Source: Epiperipatus broadwayi (Eukaryota > Onychophora > Udeonychophora > Euonychophora > Peripatidae). From it: a stretch of 64,000 nt of DNA. Under the pieces are notes generated by a model. That model was given only the letters and a program-made list of their open reading frames with translations. It made no database searches and had not been told where the DNA came from. Made by a program: the position numbers and the translations under genes. Below, piece by piece: positions 1 to 12,259 of the stretch; the stretch's first letter is position 1, and each line of letters starts with the position of its first letter. The stretch lies in contig JAQFVV010012423.1 in NCBI GenBank assembly GCA_028023455.1, positions 7,360,269 through 7,424,268 of the forward strand, read 5' to 3'.

Positions 1-137
1 ATTCTCCATACAGTAGTTTTATCCAGTGCAATCCTTAGTAATCAATGGATGCAAGAAGGTTTGTGCATAAAATCCATATTTTGCATCCATTGATTACTAA
101 GGCTTATAATGAATGGCACTACTATATGGAGAGTTTG
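1..137. repeat. Foldback MITE-like element, possibly cut by the window edge
   Basis: The two ends are inverted copies: one reads CTCCATACAGTAGT, the other ACTACTATATGGAG, and the interior halves both carry AATCAATGGATGCA. The strand can therefore fold into a hairpin of about 60 bp. The same end and the phrase AGAAGGTTTGTGCATAAAATCC recur in the 410-bp repeats near 11.84 and 14.88 kb, so this is an inverted dimer of that family's end. It has no coding capacity. Confidence 0.7.
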
Positions 138-140
138 CCA

Positions 141-1844
141 CTGATATTAATTATATATGAAATATTAATATATTTAAATAATAAAACTTAGTACTCTGCA
201 CAAATTTGTCAAGAACTTCAACATTTAGGAACTATGGAGACAATATTGTTATTGCTTTGACAATTAAATGTCAATACTATCTTTTTAAGATATCTTTCTA
301 ATGCAAATACTTTCAAACTGATGCAGCAGAGTTTTAATTCTGTTTAAAATAAGTGTTTTATAAAAATGTTTTTTTTTTTTTTTTGCAATTTTTATATAAT
401 TATTTCTATTTTTAGATTCATATTTGTTTTTATAATTCCTGGTTTCTTAAGTTCAATCAAAGCAAAAATATAATTCTCTAATAAAATTTTGATCACATAT
501 TTTTTAAATAGGTAATATTTGGTTTATAGTAATTTACTTAGTTAGCATAATTTTTAAGAATACTTTTATGGTAACTTGTTTATTATGAGTGCAGTCTGTT
601 TTATGTCATTATATATATATTTCATCCATGTAAATGCTTATATAAAACAATGATAATTTTGATTATTTAATGTTTTAATTGTATCGTTGTTCTGCATAAG
701 AAGCATTAACATTGCAAAAAAAATTTTAGATTAATTAGATTGATGTATATTACATTACATATATATTATATGCATAAACCTTAAAAAAGAACAATATTTT
801 TAATAATCAGAAAAAAAAAAATGAAGCAAGTAGATTATTACATATCACCTATCACAAGGTTATAAAATGTTAAGTGATTTTATCTTAAGGTTATCATATC
901 ATCAAACTTGGTCAATATTTTTTTTAAAAGTTGTAGGCAAACATTTATATTTCTGTCTTAAAAAAACACACAAATTGATACCAGATTAATTTTTGAAATA
1001 TTGCGGGGGGGGGGGGGGTAACAGAAAATGTAATCAGATAAAATTAAATAACTTCAACATGCATAGTTTTTTTTTTACAGAGCTCTGTTATTGCACATAA
1101 TGTTTTATATATCAGACTATTATCTCTCTTAGTATATCACTCTTAATAATCCAGCACTCATGTGAGACACACCCCTAATTAAGGATGAAGATTGCATCAA
1201 TTTACAATCATGTTTGTTTTTTGATTGTTCGTTATTAAGCATCTCCCCAATTCAATTGCAGCAAGGAATGCATTGCACTTCAATCATTATTAGCTAGTTG
1301 CTCATTTATTGATCGATAATGATTGGTTAGCATGTTTTGGCTATAAGCCTTAGATATTCAAGCTCCACTTTCGATTTGAATTATTTTAGATGTTAAACTA
1401 TGCACTAACAACTTCACAACTAAGGTCTTATAATATTAGGTGTGATTCAAGTGCAGTTTTAAAATAATGCTATTGAAAATAGTGATTATATAATATCAGA
1501 TGTTGAAACTGTAAAATCACATAATGTTCTTCTGAACAAGCTTGAAATTTCTTCAGATTATATATAAGTCAGTCTGGAAAAATGCTATTTACATGTAATC
1601 GCCAAGAATCTTATGTCATTTATTGCTTTTTAATAATAATAAAATGGTCTCATATACTTTCATATTGCTTTTCAAATAGACTATTTTTATTAAAATAAGA
1701 TAACAAAATAAGAAACAGTAATGCAAAGCAGCAGTTATAAAGGAATATTTCTGAAGCAGATTTGAAAAGATTCTATGAATTAATCCAATATTGAAACTTA
1801 CAAAATAGTATTCTGATTGCACTTAAAATGATTTGCCTGTCTTG
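141..1844. other. AT-rich non-coding stretch
   Basis: No coding region is supported. It contains A/T homopolymers and a run of 14 G at 1005-1018. The short open frames show no recognisable domain and the composition is that of random AT-rich DNA. Confidence 0.6.
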
Positions 1845-1933
1845 CATTGGTCGAGAGATCAGCGCGACTGCCTTGCACTTGCAGGCAGTTGCCTGGGTTG
1901 CGGGTTCGCGTCCCGGCCGATGCTATGTCACTA
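1845..1933 (+). repeat. tRNA-derived SINE, copy 1
   Basis: A short Pol III-type retroposon. It has an A-box-like segment (TCGAGAGATCAGCGC), a clear B box (GGGTTCGCGTCCC), then GGCCGATGCTATGTCAC and an A-rich tail. Two further copies (33.9 kb and 57.5 kb) share the head, the GGCC(G/A)ATGCT end and the tail. Duplication in the anticodon-arm area (TTGCACTTGCAGG) and the poly(A) tail argue against a functional tRNA. The source tRNA is not certain; copies 2 and 3 have an anticodon-like loop CTTACAA/CTTGCAA. Confidence 0.8.
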
Positions 1934-2149
1934 AAAAAAAAAAAAATTATTTGCACACATCAAAATAATTTGAATTATTAGAAACGTATTGCATAAATTC
2001 AAAATAATTGTAATGACATAATGATGCTTTATTGTAGAAACAAAAAATTTAAACTCCCAAAATTAAAGCATCCAATTTTGTTACCAAATGCAATTGACTT
2101 TTTTAATTAGAAATGCTTCCCCATTCATATTTTTCTTTTCAAGTCTTAT

Positions 2150-2338
2150 AGGGTATATGAGCACAGACTTTCACATGACCCACCACTCTCCACTCTATCT
2201 AATAACACTGATACACTCAAGCACATATATGCTGAAAAGATAAATAATCACCAATATACGTATTTCATGCTAAACCAGCAATCATCAGTTGGTCCAGATT
2301 ATCATCTCCCACACATATATACTATAAGTGCTCAGATA
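2150..2338 (+). repeat. Dispersed ~190-bp repeat, copy A
   Basis: This segment, from GGGTATATGAGCACAGACTT to AGTGCTCAGATA, reappears almost intact in inverted orientation at 54403-54592 and, more degraded, at 5035-5148. Shared landmarks are CATCAGTTGGTC(C/T)AGAT and AAATAATCACCAATATAC. No reverse transcriptase or transposase is encoded and no TIRs are obvious. It is probably a SINE or MITE family of unknown class. Confidence 0.7.
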
Positions 2339-2339
2339 T

Positions 2340-4240
2340 TTATTAAGTCTTGTTTTAGTCTACTGAATTCATAACAAATAATTTAAGTAAATCAGCATTT
2401 TGATTATTTTTATTTGTCCACTTAAAATATATACAAAGAAATCTTTCATGGAATGAAATTTGAAATCGTTACTAACATAATTTCCAAGTTTGATCCCCAA
2501 AGAATAATTTGAATATATTTGCAAATATCACCCTTTTATATATATTATTGCCACTGTATTTGCTAGGTAAAAAATATCATTGATGTAAGAAAAAGTGAGT
2601 ATTATTTGCAAATGCATTTAAACAATTCTTTGGAGATTTGATTTGCAAATTATTTTAATAATATTTTCCAACTTGACTGGTTCATGAATAGGTTATATTA
2701 TCAGCATTAAATATTTGAGAATCTGTATAATTATTTGTGAACTTGTTGAAAATTGTTACAATACAAAATGAAAATACAAAACTCATGAAAATTCTTCAGT
2801 ATACCTATCAAAAATTAAAAGAAAATAATTATCTATTTTTTTAATATTAAAAATAATAACTTTTTTTCTTTCATTCATTCCTCACTATATCTGTCTAAAA
2901 ATTTTAAAAAAATAATACCTATTTTTTTTATATTAAAAATAATTTTTTTTCTCTCATTCTTCCAAATTATATTTCAAAATTTAAAACATTTATTTTTCAT
3001 TTCCTACCTATATTATAATTTCCATTCATTAAACCAATAAATCCATTTACTTTGTTTAAAAATCTAATGCTTTTGGTCATTCTATGGAATTTAAACATTT
3101 TAATTATGGGATTATAAAGATTAAAATTGTTAAATCTTATCAAGAAAAGTTGGTTAATGAAGCTACTTACATAGAAAAAGAAATTATTGTTTTAAGCAAA
3201 AATTCTTTAAATAGAAGGAAAATGATTAATAAATTATTTCAATGGATTTTTTTTTTTACCAATTGTCTGGTGTTATGTTCAGCTCAGACTTACTTATAAG
3301 CTCCACAGATGGCAGATAATGCAATGGTCTTTAGATGAGAAGGCCAACTAAGAATAGCAAATAAATAGTAGTTGTCCAAGAAGTCCTGTTACCTTATAAA
3401 ATATAGGATGTTGGGTCATCAAAGGCTATGTACTGTTTCTCATACAAATAGTCTTTTCTGTCTCCTTTTTCTTCTTTGCTTACTGAAGTTTTGTAGAACT
3501 TGGTTATTGTGAACCTCTTATGCTGTCAGTCATCTTATACTAATTGTGACAATGGGATTGTGTGATGATGCAACATTTCTATCCTTTAATTATATGTGCA
3601 GCATTTCTGATTCCAATTCCCTCCCACACTTTTTTTTAGCTCAAGCTCTCTAGAATCAAGAAGGCAATGACAGGGGTTGGACTTATGCTGGCAGTCATTA
3701 GTTGTGATCTTTGCTTGAGGCAGTGCAATCACTAATGAATCAGTCTAGATTTCAATAAGACCTCGACCTACTGCTAGTATAAATTGTATATTTAGGCATC
3801 CCTATTTACAGATCTACTAATCAGTGAAATGAAAGGGCCTAGAAAATATCTAAAAATGGCTCGTCTTATACAGTTTGGCTAAGTTATCGTGCTTAACCGA
3901 TTACTCATATCTGATAGAAATAATAAATATTAGTAATAATATCAGCAGTAGTGGTACAATAAGAGGCAGTGATTGTCTAAAGGTAAGTATTATACTAATT
4001 TTTTTTTTAAATATAGATAAATGGAATGTGTGAACTTTACTTAATACAAATTCTTCAAGACCAGAATGGAGAACTATAGTGGTGATTTAAGGAACTGTCA
4101 AAATTTAAGATCAGCTGCTTTTAATGAAACACAATTCCCAGAGAAAAGAAGTTTAATAAAACATATAGATAGATAAAGTTTTTTGAAAAACAGGCCAGTC
4201 AATGAAAGGAGAATGCATGGCAGTGGATTTGTTGTAATTT
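2340..4240. other. AT-rich non-coding stretch
   Basis: No gene is supported. Poly-T/A runs and a repeated TTTTTTT-ATATTAAAAATAA phrase occur near 2840-2950. From 3300 to 3850 the composition is a little less AT-rich, but I recognise no domain in any frame. Confidence 0.5.
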
Positions 4241-4346
4241 CTCATGCATTAATGAAAAGTTAATGATGTTAAAACTTACTTTTCTTGATAATACTCATGC
4301 ATTAATGAAAAGTTAATGATGTTAAAACTTACTTTGCTTGATAATA
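4241..4346 (+). repeat. Tandem duplication, 2 x 53 bp
   Basis: Two adjacent copies of a 53-bp unit starting CTCATGCATTAATGAAAAGT, nearly identical (T/G difference near the end of the unit). This is a recent local duplication with no coding content. Confidence 0.85.
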
Positions 4347-5034
4347 CTAGTGCTTATTAGTTAGCGCCTATGCATGCTCCAACTTTAGATTCAAAGAATT
4401 AAGAGAAAAGCTTTTATTCCTTGCTGATAGGAGTATTATAGCAATACCATTAAAAGATTGGTGAATTTAATGCATGTGTCAGTACAAATAGTACAGTTTG
4501 GCCAAACGTTATTGGAAATAATAGTAGTGATGCTGTAAATTCAAATTGTTTATTATTATTGGATATACACACTACACAAAGATTGATTATTACAAAATTT
4601 TGTTTAGAAAGAAAAACCATTATAAAAATACATGGATGCATTCTCACTCAAAACAATGTCACTTAATAGTTTACATTATAACAAGGAATAAAAATAGAAA
4701 AGAAGTTCATATTACATGAGCACTTATAAGTACATATTGTTGGACAGAAAATTATAGCAGCATTAAAAAATAGATATTATTTCAATCACATTCACAAGAA
4801 AATTGCTCCAGGAAGCTTCTTCAGAACTGCTACTCTTATAGTCTCGTCCATGGACTACAGCAGGCAAGCATTCCATTAAGAATAGCATTTACTATCGAAC
4901 TTTCACAATGGAATGCTGCATTTTGGGGCAGAATGTTTTCATTTTCATATTGAATTCACTTATGTACATAAATAGAATGAATTTGAACACAGATTTTTAA
5001 GCTCCCTTCAGCTATCTATTCCATCTTATATAAT

Positions 5035-5148
5035 CGATATACATGATCACATGTGAAAAAGAAATGATCTCCAATATACACATTTTATGCTGAATTAGCA
5101 CTCATCAGTTGGTCTAGATCATCATCTCATATACATTTAGTGCTCAGT
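5035..5148 (+). repeat. Dispersed ~190-bp repeat, degraded copy C
   Basis: Shares CACTCATCAGTTGGTCTAGA, AATGATCTCCAATATACA and TTTAGTGCTCAG with the copies at 2150 and 54403. It is clearly older than those two. Confidence 0.55.
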
Positions 5149-5186
5149 TTATATTAAGATAGCAAATCTTCAAAGTTTAATGGATA

Positions 5187-6818
5187 CCCTTTGTGACCTA
5201 TTGACGCCCAATTACGCTTGAAAAATAAGTTTCCAATTTCGACCGCAATAGCGTGCAAACCGTAAACGTCACAGTTACGCTTTTTTTTTCTTTCTCTCCG
5301 CCATTTTTCTATCTTTTTGTACATCTAAAATTTTTTTCTGTGCGATGAAAATTAGATTTTTTATAGCAATTTTTGTAAAGTACATTATTAAAATTTTGCA
5401 AATTTTTTTATCTTTCTAGATTTTATCAACGGATAAAAAAAATATACGGAGAAAACAATTATTTTCGCCGCTGAACGTAATTTTGATTCTAACGAACTTT
5501 TCTGTTGATGTGTTTGATTTTGAGGTTTCGTATTCCCCATTACCCGTAAGTATTCAACATTCATCATCATCATCTCCCACTGATATATAATAATTGCTTG
5601 TAATTCCTTTGGGTTATTTATTTTATTTTATTTACTGTTTTTATACATTTCATTGTAGATAAGTTTTTATTCATTTTATAGCATACTTTGCTATTATGGT
5701 TTGCTATGTAATAATGCATAATTTAGCTCACCCTTACCCTCATGATATTCCAATAATATAGTAATTATTTTTTACATGCATAACTTAGAATTTACTACGT
5801 TTTTATTCATTTCATTGTAGATAACTTTTTATTCATTTTATAGCATACTTTGCAGATAACTTTTTATTCATTTTATAGCATACTTTGCTATTATGGTTTC
5901 CTATGTAATAATGCATAATTTAGCTCACCCTTACCCTCATGATATTCCAATAATGTAGTAATTATTTTTTACATGCATAACTTAGAATTTACTACATTTT
6001 TATTCGTTTCATTATAGATAACTTTTTATTCATTTGATAGCATACTTTGCTATTATGGTTTCCTATGTAATAATGCATAATTTAGCTCACCCTTACCCTC
6101 ATGATATTCCAATAATGTAGTAATTATTTTTTACATGCATAACTTAGAATTTACTACATTTTTATTCATTTCATTGTAGATAACTTTTTATTCATTTTAT
6201 AGCATACTTTGCTATTATGGTTTCCTATGTAATAATGCATAATTTAGCCCATGATTTTTCAATAATATAGTAATTATTTTTTATCCCCATAACTTACACT
6301 TTACTAAAGTTATTACTGTTATTTTTTTTTTGATCCACACTAGAACCTTGCATTTCTAATCCACACAAAACCTTGCATTTCTAATAGATATCCCGCATAG
6401 AGGGCCTAGAAAAACAACTGCTTGCAAAAATTGAACATATAGGGTGGTTAGTAAAAAAACGAAACTGAAATTGTCACATTCTATATTATTATTATATATT
6501 ATTTTTTTCTGCATTTTATGATGAATGTGATGAAGCTGTCTATGAAATTGTCATTTTAGGCTATACCTTTCAAAATTGAGAGTTTGTGAACCAATGTAAA
6601 AATAAAGATTTTAAAAATGTGAAAAATATCATTTTTTTTAAATTATTTTTTGTGGTAATGACTACTTTATCAGCTTTATAACATTCTTTCATATTTGCAC
6701 TTTATAAAAATGTATATATATATATTTATTTATTGTAATAAATTAGACATTTTATTTAAAATTGTAGGTCCTGTAATTTTTTTTGGGAATTAAAAATGGC
6801 CGTTCAGGTCTCTATGGG
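5187..6818. mobile_element. Non-autonomous TIR element with apparent 10-bp target duplication
   Basis: The left end reads CCCTTTGTGACCTATTGACG. The right end, read inward on the other strand, is CCCATAGAGACCTGAACGGC. These are imperfect inverted repeats sharing CCC, GACCT, a TGA/CG core and CCA. Both ends are abutted outside by TTAATGGATA (5177-5186 and 6819-6828), an exact 10-bp direct repeat as left by Mutator-like or related transposases. The interior carries no transposase but does carry a ~160-bp tandem array (separate entry). A TTAA-type insertion is the alternative, since the repeat begins with TTAA, but then the bases after TTAA would not be expected to match. Confidence 0.65.
5635..6300 (+). 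repeat. Satellite-like tandem array, about 4 x 160 bp, inside the TIR element
   Basis: Four units contain CATTTCATTGTAGATAA, TAGCATACTTTGCTATTATG, AATGCATAATTTAGC and CATGATATTCCAATAAT. Spacing is about 162 bp between units three and four. The second unit has an extra partial duplication and the last is truncated. Tandem amplification inside a TIR element is a known route for satellite birth. Confidence 0.85.
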
Positions 6819-6829
6819 TTAATGGATAG

Positions 6830-9430
6830 GCTTCAATCTTCTCCATCTCCAACTTTTCAGCCATCCATATTATTGAAATCTGATGATAGTATGCTCAAAT
6901 CCCATTATACTTGTAGTTTAATTATTATGCATATAAATAAATAACATGAATTTAATGAAAAATGTATTCTTATGTAAAAGAGTTTTAAAACATGAAAAAT
7001 TTCAATATAAAATATATTTCCATATAAATAAAGTATTATCAAAAATGCAACTATTTTTAAAATTCTTATTTTTTTAGAAAACCATATATTTATAGAATTT
7101 CATTCCTATGAGAATAATGTAGTTATAAAAATATGTTCAAAAATTTGGAACATTGATTATTATATATAATTAACTTTTACAAAATGAAGTCCCTAAATGC
7201 ATAACCCCTGGCACAAAGCAAGCACTGCCCAATGCTAAGATGGTAGTCATAATATTTGATGCTCAGTCTGCAATTGCTCGCCATTCTTCTGGTTGGAGTC
7301 TTGTATGTGGAACTATTTTATAAAATGTTTTATTGTAATGTTAAATTTCAAAATAAATAATATAAAGCAAAAATAAATTGAAATTAAGTTGTTTTTTTAA
7401 TTAATACAGATTCTATCAATAACTTATAAAGTAGAAGGGAAAAAGTTTAATAGATGAAATAACCACAAATGAAATCAATTATTGGTGTAGAATCTGAATA
7501 CACATTGTGAATTTTTTGTAAAGGATTTATTTCTTAGTCATCCATTTTTAAATGTGGGTAATTAATTTTTTTTTTTATCTTTCTGCTTGAATGTGTAAGT
7601 TATCTTTGAGGTAAAAAAGTAATTAATAGTAAACTATGAAAACTTTCTCTGCATTAACAAAATCATATGTCATGCTTTTGTGGACAGCTTATCGCCACCC
7701 ATATGATCAACTTCAGATTATATTGGTGACTATTTTCCTGCTAAGATTCTAACTAGTTCGTTTAGTCACTTCAGTTAATCATCCAAATATGAAATGATTG
7801 TTCATTATCAGTAGGGAAAGATATCAAACTCTATAGCCATGGAACCCTGATAATAATCTATATTTTAAATAATATTGAGGATTATATGAATTGAATATTG
7901 ATTGCCTAAAAAAATTTCTAAATATTTTTACTCTGGATTGAATTTCAGGTCATAGCTTTATTTAGTGTACTATATAAACTTTGAACCTTAGGCATATAAA
8001 ATATTTGTTGAATTATATTCCTAATTTAAATATTCAAAAGATAATAAACCTGATTATCTTTGGTGATAGTTTGCCATTTTCTCTGAACTATAAACGTAAT
8101 TGGCTTTAGTTGTTTTTTTTTTTTTAACATGTTTAATTATATGAATTGAACTTTATTTGCTATAACTAATTACAGCCCTACCATATTTTTCAATTTTAAA
8201 TTAATGTTATTTCTAAGCTTTGCAAATCATTTCTCCTAAGTTTTTTTTCCAAAAAAAAATCTTTTTTTTTTATTTAACGAAAAAAAAAAATAGTTGCCGT
8301 ATCATTAATAGTTTGGGTCAACGAACTTATCTTTAAAAGAAGTCAGGACGAAATAGAATGGAGAAAATCCTGGCCAAAAGCTTTTCACAAAGTCCTGGTG
8401 TTAATAATTGTTCCGCTTAAGAGTTTGTCTTTATCTCTGTAGAGGCTAGTTTTAATGAGCTTTTAGACTTTACTTTATCCCTCCACTTTTCTTTTCTTTT
8501 CTTTTTTGTAACGTATTAATTTAAGTCTGCTTAGTAAAAACTGATTAAAAAAAAAAAAGATTAATTTTCCTATTAGATACTTAATTGCCGCAAATAGTTT
8601 AAACAATTTGAATTAATATGCTTAATTATGTGGAAGTTTGTGAATATACTGACATCATTATAATACTGTATTAACGTAATTATAAAATGACAAATCAGAG
8701 TCTTTAAAAATAAAAATTGACTGTTTTATTATTACTATATTTTTAAACCGTAAAGAATTCTAATTTCAAAATTTATGTATTATAACAATTGAAATTTGTT
8801 TATTTTATATATACAACTACTTCTAAAATTGATTTATAGTAATTTCACTCTCTCTATATACATATGCAAAAAATACTATCTAAATATAATATTTAGTGTA
8901 TTACTCATTTTAATTATTTTTTATATCCACTTGAGACTTTATTAGTCTTTCTTCCTGTAATCTTGTGTGTATGTACTTTATATTTCTAATTATTTAAACA
9001 TTGTTAGTAATTTTCTATTGAAATTCCTGCTATTTGATTGCTCAAACCTATTCTGATTCCTGAGCCAACTATATGAATAGTTTTACTGAAATTCCCACAA
9101 TAAATATATTAACGAAAGCAATCCATGAGAAATGAAATACATGAGACCAAATGCAAAAGTCTTGTATTATATTTTGCATTGAAAATAATTTTCAGCAAGA
9201 AATGTATTAAATAAGAGCATTTTAAAAAGCAAAATAATACAAAAAATAATTCATAAGAAAGCTAACAAGTTTAATGCATGAATGTTTATGACAATTCAAA
9301 ATGATTAGGTCTTGTTTCATATTTTGTGTTGAAAATAATTTATGATGAGAAATATATTAAAACATTTATTTTAATAAGAAAAGCAGCACAAAAAATCCAA
9401 TCCGTAAAAAAATTAATGTAGCAGAGTGCA
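6830..9430. other. AT-rich non-coding stretch
   Basis: No gene is supported. It contains homopolymer tracts and a moderately less AT-rich patch at 8300-8480, in which I recognise no product. Confidence 0.5.
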
Positions 9431-10665
9431 TGCATGTAATTAAGCATTGTCGTGATGTGATATGATGTATTTGGCTTCTCCTTAAACGAAGTCAAGAAGA
9501 TCTCAGCAACTATGCCCAGATAAACCTGTTAGCCACTTTATTTTCCATTTCCCACTCTAAGTCTTCCCATATTCTGCCCCATCCCATTTCCACAACATAA
9601 TCTTTGTCAACTCTATGGCCTTTAAATCTAAATCCCCCTTATCTTTTCGCAAACCCAGCATAAAAACTAATAACTCACTTTCTGTATAGTCACTTTGTTC
9701 ATACCTATTCTCCCATAACTTCATTATCTGTACTCTTTCTGCTTTCAAGCATTTACATTTAATCAATAGATGCCTAATATTTTCTATACTTCCTTACATA
9801 ATTTGCATGCTAAATCACCCATAGTTTTCTATTTACATGTATATATTCTCTTGTTGCTAAAGATCCCGTTCGAGCCTTAAACAATAAACTACTTTCCTTA
9901 CTATTATCATAAATTAACTTGCTTCCAATATTCTGTTTACTTCTATATATATTTAAACTCTTCTTACCCTCCATACTATTTCTCAATCCCTCCAACTCCC
10001 TATTTTTTTATTAATGCTTCTATTCTTTTATCCCATTCCTTACCACTATAACACTCAACAATCCTCCTAACACAATCATCCCATCTTTTATATAAGTATA
10101 CCGATATAAATTCTTTATCCAAATCTTTTGCATACCGCATTACCTTTCTCACCCATCTTGTTACCTGCCCTTTACTCATAACCCAATTAAACACTATTTT
10201 GGCTATTCTTTTACTATCCATAAACTGCAACCTACCGAACATTTTCATTTTACTTTTTGCATCTCTCATATAAAAACTTGACCATCCCATTTCTCCTTGA
10301 ATTGCCTCCTTTGCTGTCCACATTTCTGTATCTAATGCATGTCTTCCTACTTCCCTTTGTACTTTCTCTAAATAATCTAAAATCCTTTTACTAACACATA
10401 ATGCATCATTACCATATGTTAACCCAGCTATCCCCTACAATTCTAGCTACATCATATTTATTATATGAAAATACTGTTATTTTCTTTACCCAACCCTTTC
10501 TTTTCTTTGCTTCATTTACCAATTTTTTCTCCCATTCATCCAAGCAATTTTCCTGATTACATAAGATGATTCCCAAGTACCTATATCTATCCACCACACT
10601 TAACTTTATATCCCCCAATAAAAAATTTACATCCTCTCTTTCCCCAGTCATGACTTCTGATGTTA
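9430..10665 (-). pseudogene. 5'-truncated LINE: C-terminal part of a reverse transcriptase polyprotein
   Basis: Minus-strand reading gives the region after the RT catalytic core. A segment containing VDRYRYLGIIL (10409-10665) shifts frame near 10430 into GIAGLTYGNDALCVS, then RILDYLEKVQREVGRHALDT and the frame at 10000-10323. Further frames (9810-9995, 9557-9766) contain SSLLFKARTGSLATREYIH and LIKCKCLKAERVQIMKL, the usual LINE tail. At least one frameshift and several stops make it dead. The element ends at about 10665, where a different repeat begins, as expected of 5' truncation. Clade is not settled; this tail type is common in arthropod LINEs. Confidence 0.8.
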
Positions 10666-11185
10666 TAGTGCCAGCTAGCGGTCTTAGAATGAAACTAATA
10701 AAATGTGAAATAGCTGCATACATTTTATGTTATATATTTTCAATTTTTTTAAAACCAAAAATAAATGTAATAAATTTCTTGATATTTTTCTGTCATTTCA
10801 CAAATGATGTGTGAGGTAAATGGAAATATTTCATCATTATCGTAACTAAAGGTAAGACATTCATTACTACCTTATAAACATTTTAAAATAAATAATATTT
10901 AAGCCAATAAACATCATATGATCACCAATAGGTATAGTGAGTTTTGCCTATTATAAATAATATTTATTAATTTTATTGAAATTAAAATTGATAAGGATTA
11001 TTTTATTATTATTTTGCATTATTTTTTATTTCTTATGGATCTTGGGATACCATTAAGCAAATAATTGGACTAAACTAGATAACTATTTTCTAATCAATTG
11101 GATGATTAGATAGATTAGCTATGAATTCAACTACTTGAAAAAAAATTAAACTTAGGAAATTTTTGCTACTAAAAAAATTTCAAGA
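10666..11185. other. Non-coding, with MITE-end fragments
   Basis: TAGTGCCAGCTAGCGG (10669-10684) abuts the LINE break, and ACATCATATGATCACCAATA (near 10910) resembles the inner end of the 410-bp repeat family. These may be two ends of one degraded element, but TIRs cannot be demonstrated. Confidence 0.35.
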
Positions 11186-11256
11186 ATTTACCCAGGTTCA
11201 AATCTTAGATCATGAATATGTCAGGTAAATGCACTAACCACTAACTAAAACATGTG
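11186..11256 (-). repeat. Degraded tRNA-like SINE head
   Basis: The minus strand reads TTAGTGGTTAGTGCATTTAC (A-box-like) and later GATTTGAACCTGGGT (B-box-like) at tRNA-like spacing. The B box lacks the canonical TTCGA and no cloverleaf is apparent, so this is a fossil retroposon and not a gene. Confidence 0.35.
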
Positions 11257-11295
11257 GCACTTATATATTTTATTTGGGGTTATATTAAGTCAGGT

Positions 11296-11384
11296 CTTTA
11301 TTATTTGATTTTTCACTGTATTAAACTCACCTAATCTTTACTATATTATTTGATTTTTCACTGTATTAAACTCACCTAATTATA
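11296..11384 (+). repeat. Tandem duplication, about 2 x 45 bp
   Basis: ATTATTTGATTTTTCACTGT followed by ATTAAACTCACCTAAT occurs twice in succession at a period of about 45 bp. It is non-coding. Confidence 0.75.
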
Positions 11385-11842
11385 TATGAATTTTATTTAT
11401 TCTTTAAAAATATGCATGTGAAAGAATTATATTAATTAACCTTGTATGTTTTAACATAGTATTGATATTAACCTTGTGTGTTGTAACATACTGGTGAAAA
11501 CAGTTTCCAAAACTAAAGGTTCCTGAATTGATTCCCAGTTGAGATAGTAGGGAAAAAAAATGTATTTATTAATTGAATGAAACTGTTTTGTCAAATATCA
11601 CTTATCTTCCTAGCAATCAATCGTATGATTACTCATTAGCACTTTTTATTCAGGAAAACTGTTCTAAAATTATAGTTCATTTTTTATTATTTTAAATTCT
11701 TAATTTTTATATCATTTCAAATTGAGTCTCCAGTCAAATATAAGCAAAACATCATCAAATGATAGATGTAACTAACAGACATTTTAAAAACAAATGTACG
11801 CCATCTAAATCTAACAAATATGTTTAATTAAACAGGCAAAAA

Positions 11843-12251
11843 CTCTCCATACAGTAGTGTTACCCTGTGCTAACCAGAGTAATCAATGGATGCCAGAAGG
11901 TTTGTGCATAAAATCCCTATCTATTGCCTACCCATCCAATATCCTCAGACTAGTTTCTAGCTCGTGGCCTTCATCAATGAGGAGCCTTGGATCCAAGAGC
12001 ACTGCACCTAGATCTTAGGATCTAATGCAACCCTCCAGCAGCCACCATTTATCTCTACTTAACTACAAAACTATGAGAATGAAATTGAAAACACAATAAT
12101 ATTTTCAATCTAAGCTCAATAGCTTATATAGTCATATGGGTCTGAACTCAATTCAGCACCCATACATTTTGGTGACTTTGGCTCTTTAACAACCATAGCC
12201 ACCACAGTTATGTGCTAGCATAAGAGATGGTGATCATATGATGTTTAGTGG
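11843..12251 (+). repeat. 410-bp dispersed repeat, copy 1
   Basis: Begins CTCTCCATACAGTAGTG and ends GATCATATGATGTTTAGTGG. The whole unit is present in reverse at 14483-14883 with roughly 85-90% identity by eye. Shared landmarks include CTAGATCTTAGGATCTAATG and the AGAAGGTTTGTGCATAAAATCC segment. The ends are not inverted copies of each other, so it may be a SINE-like or solo element rather than a classical MITE. No reading frame of note. Confidence 0.8.
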
Positions 12252-12259
12252 TTTAATAC

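Noticed and set aside
1005-1018. G run as a G-quadruplex regulatory site
   Set aside because: A simple homopolymer. Similar G or C runs are scattered (23113, 35728, 54003, 57599, 58132) without any gene context.
5635-6300. CRISPR-like array
   Set aside because: The units are ~160 bp in direct tandem with no short repeat/variable spacer structure, in eukaryotic DNA.
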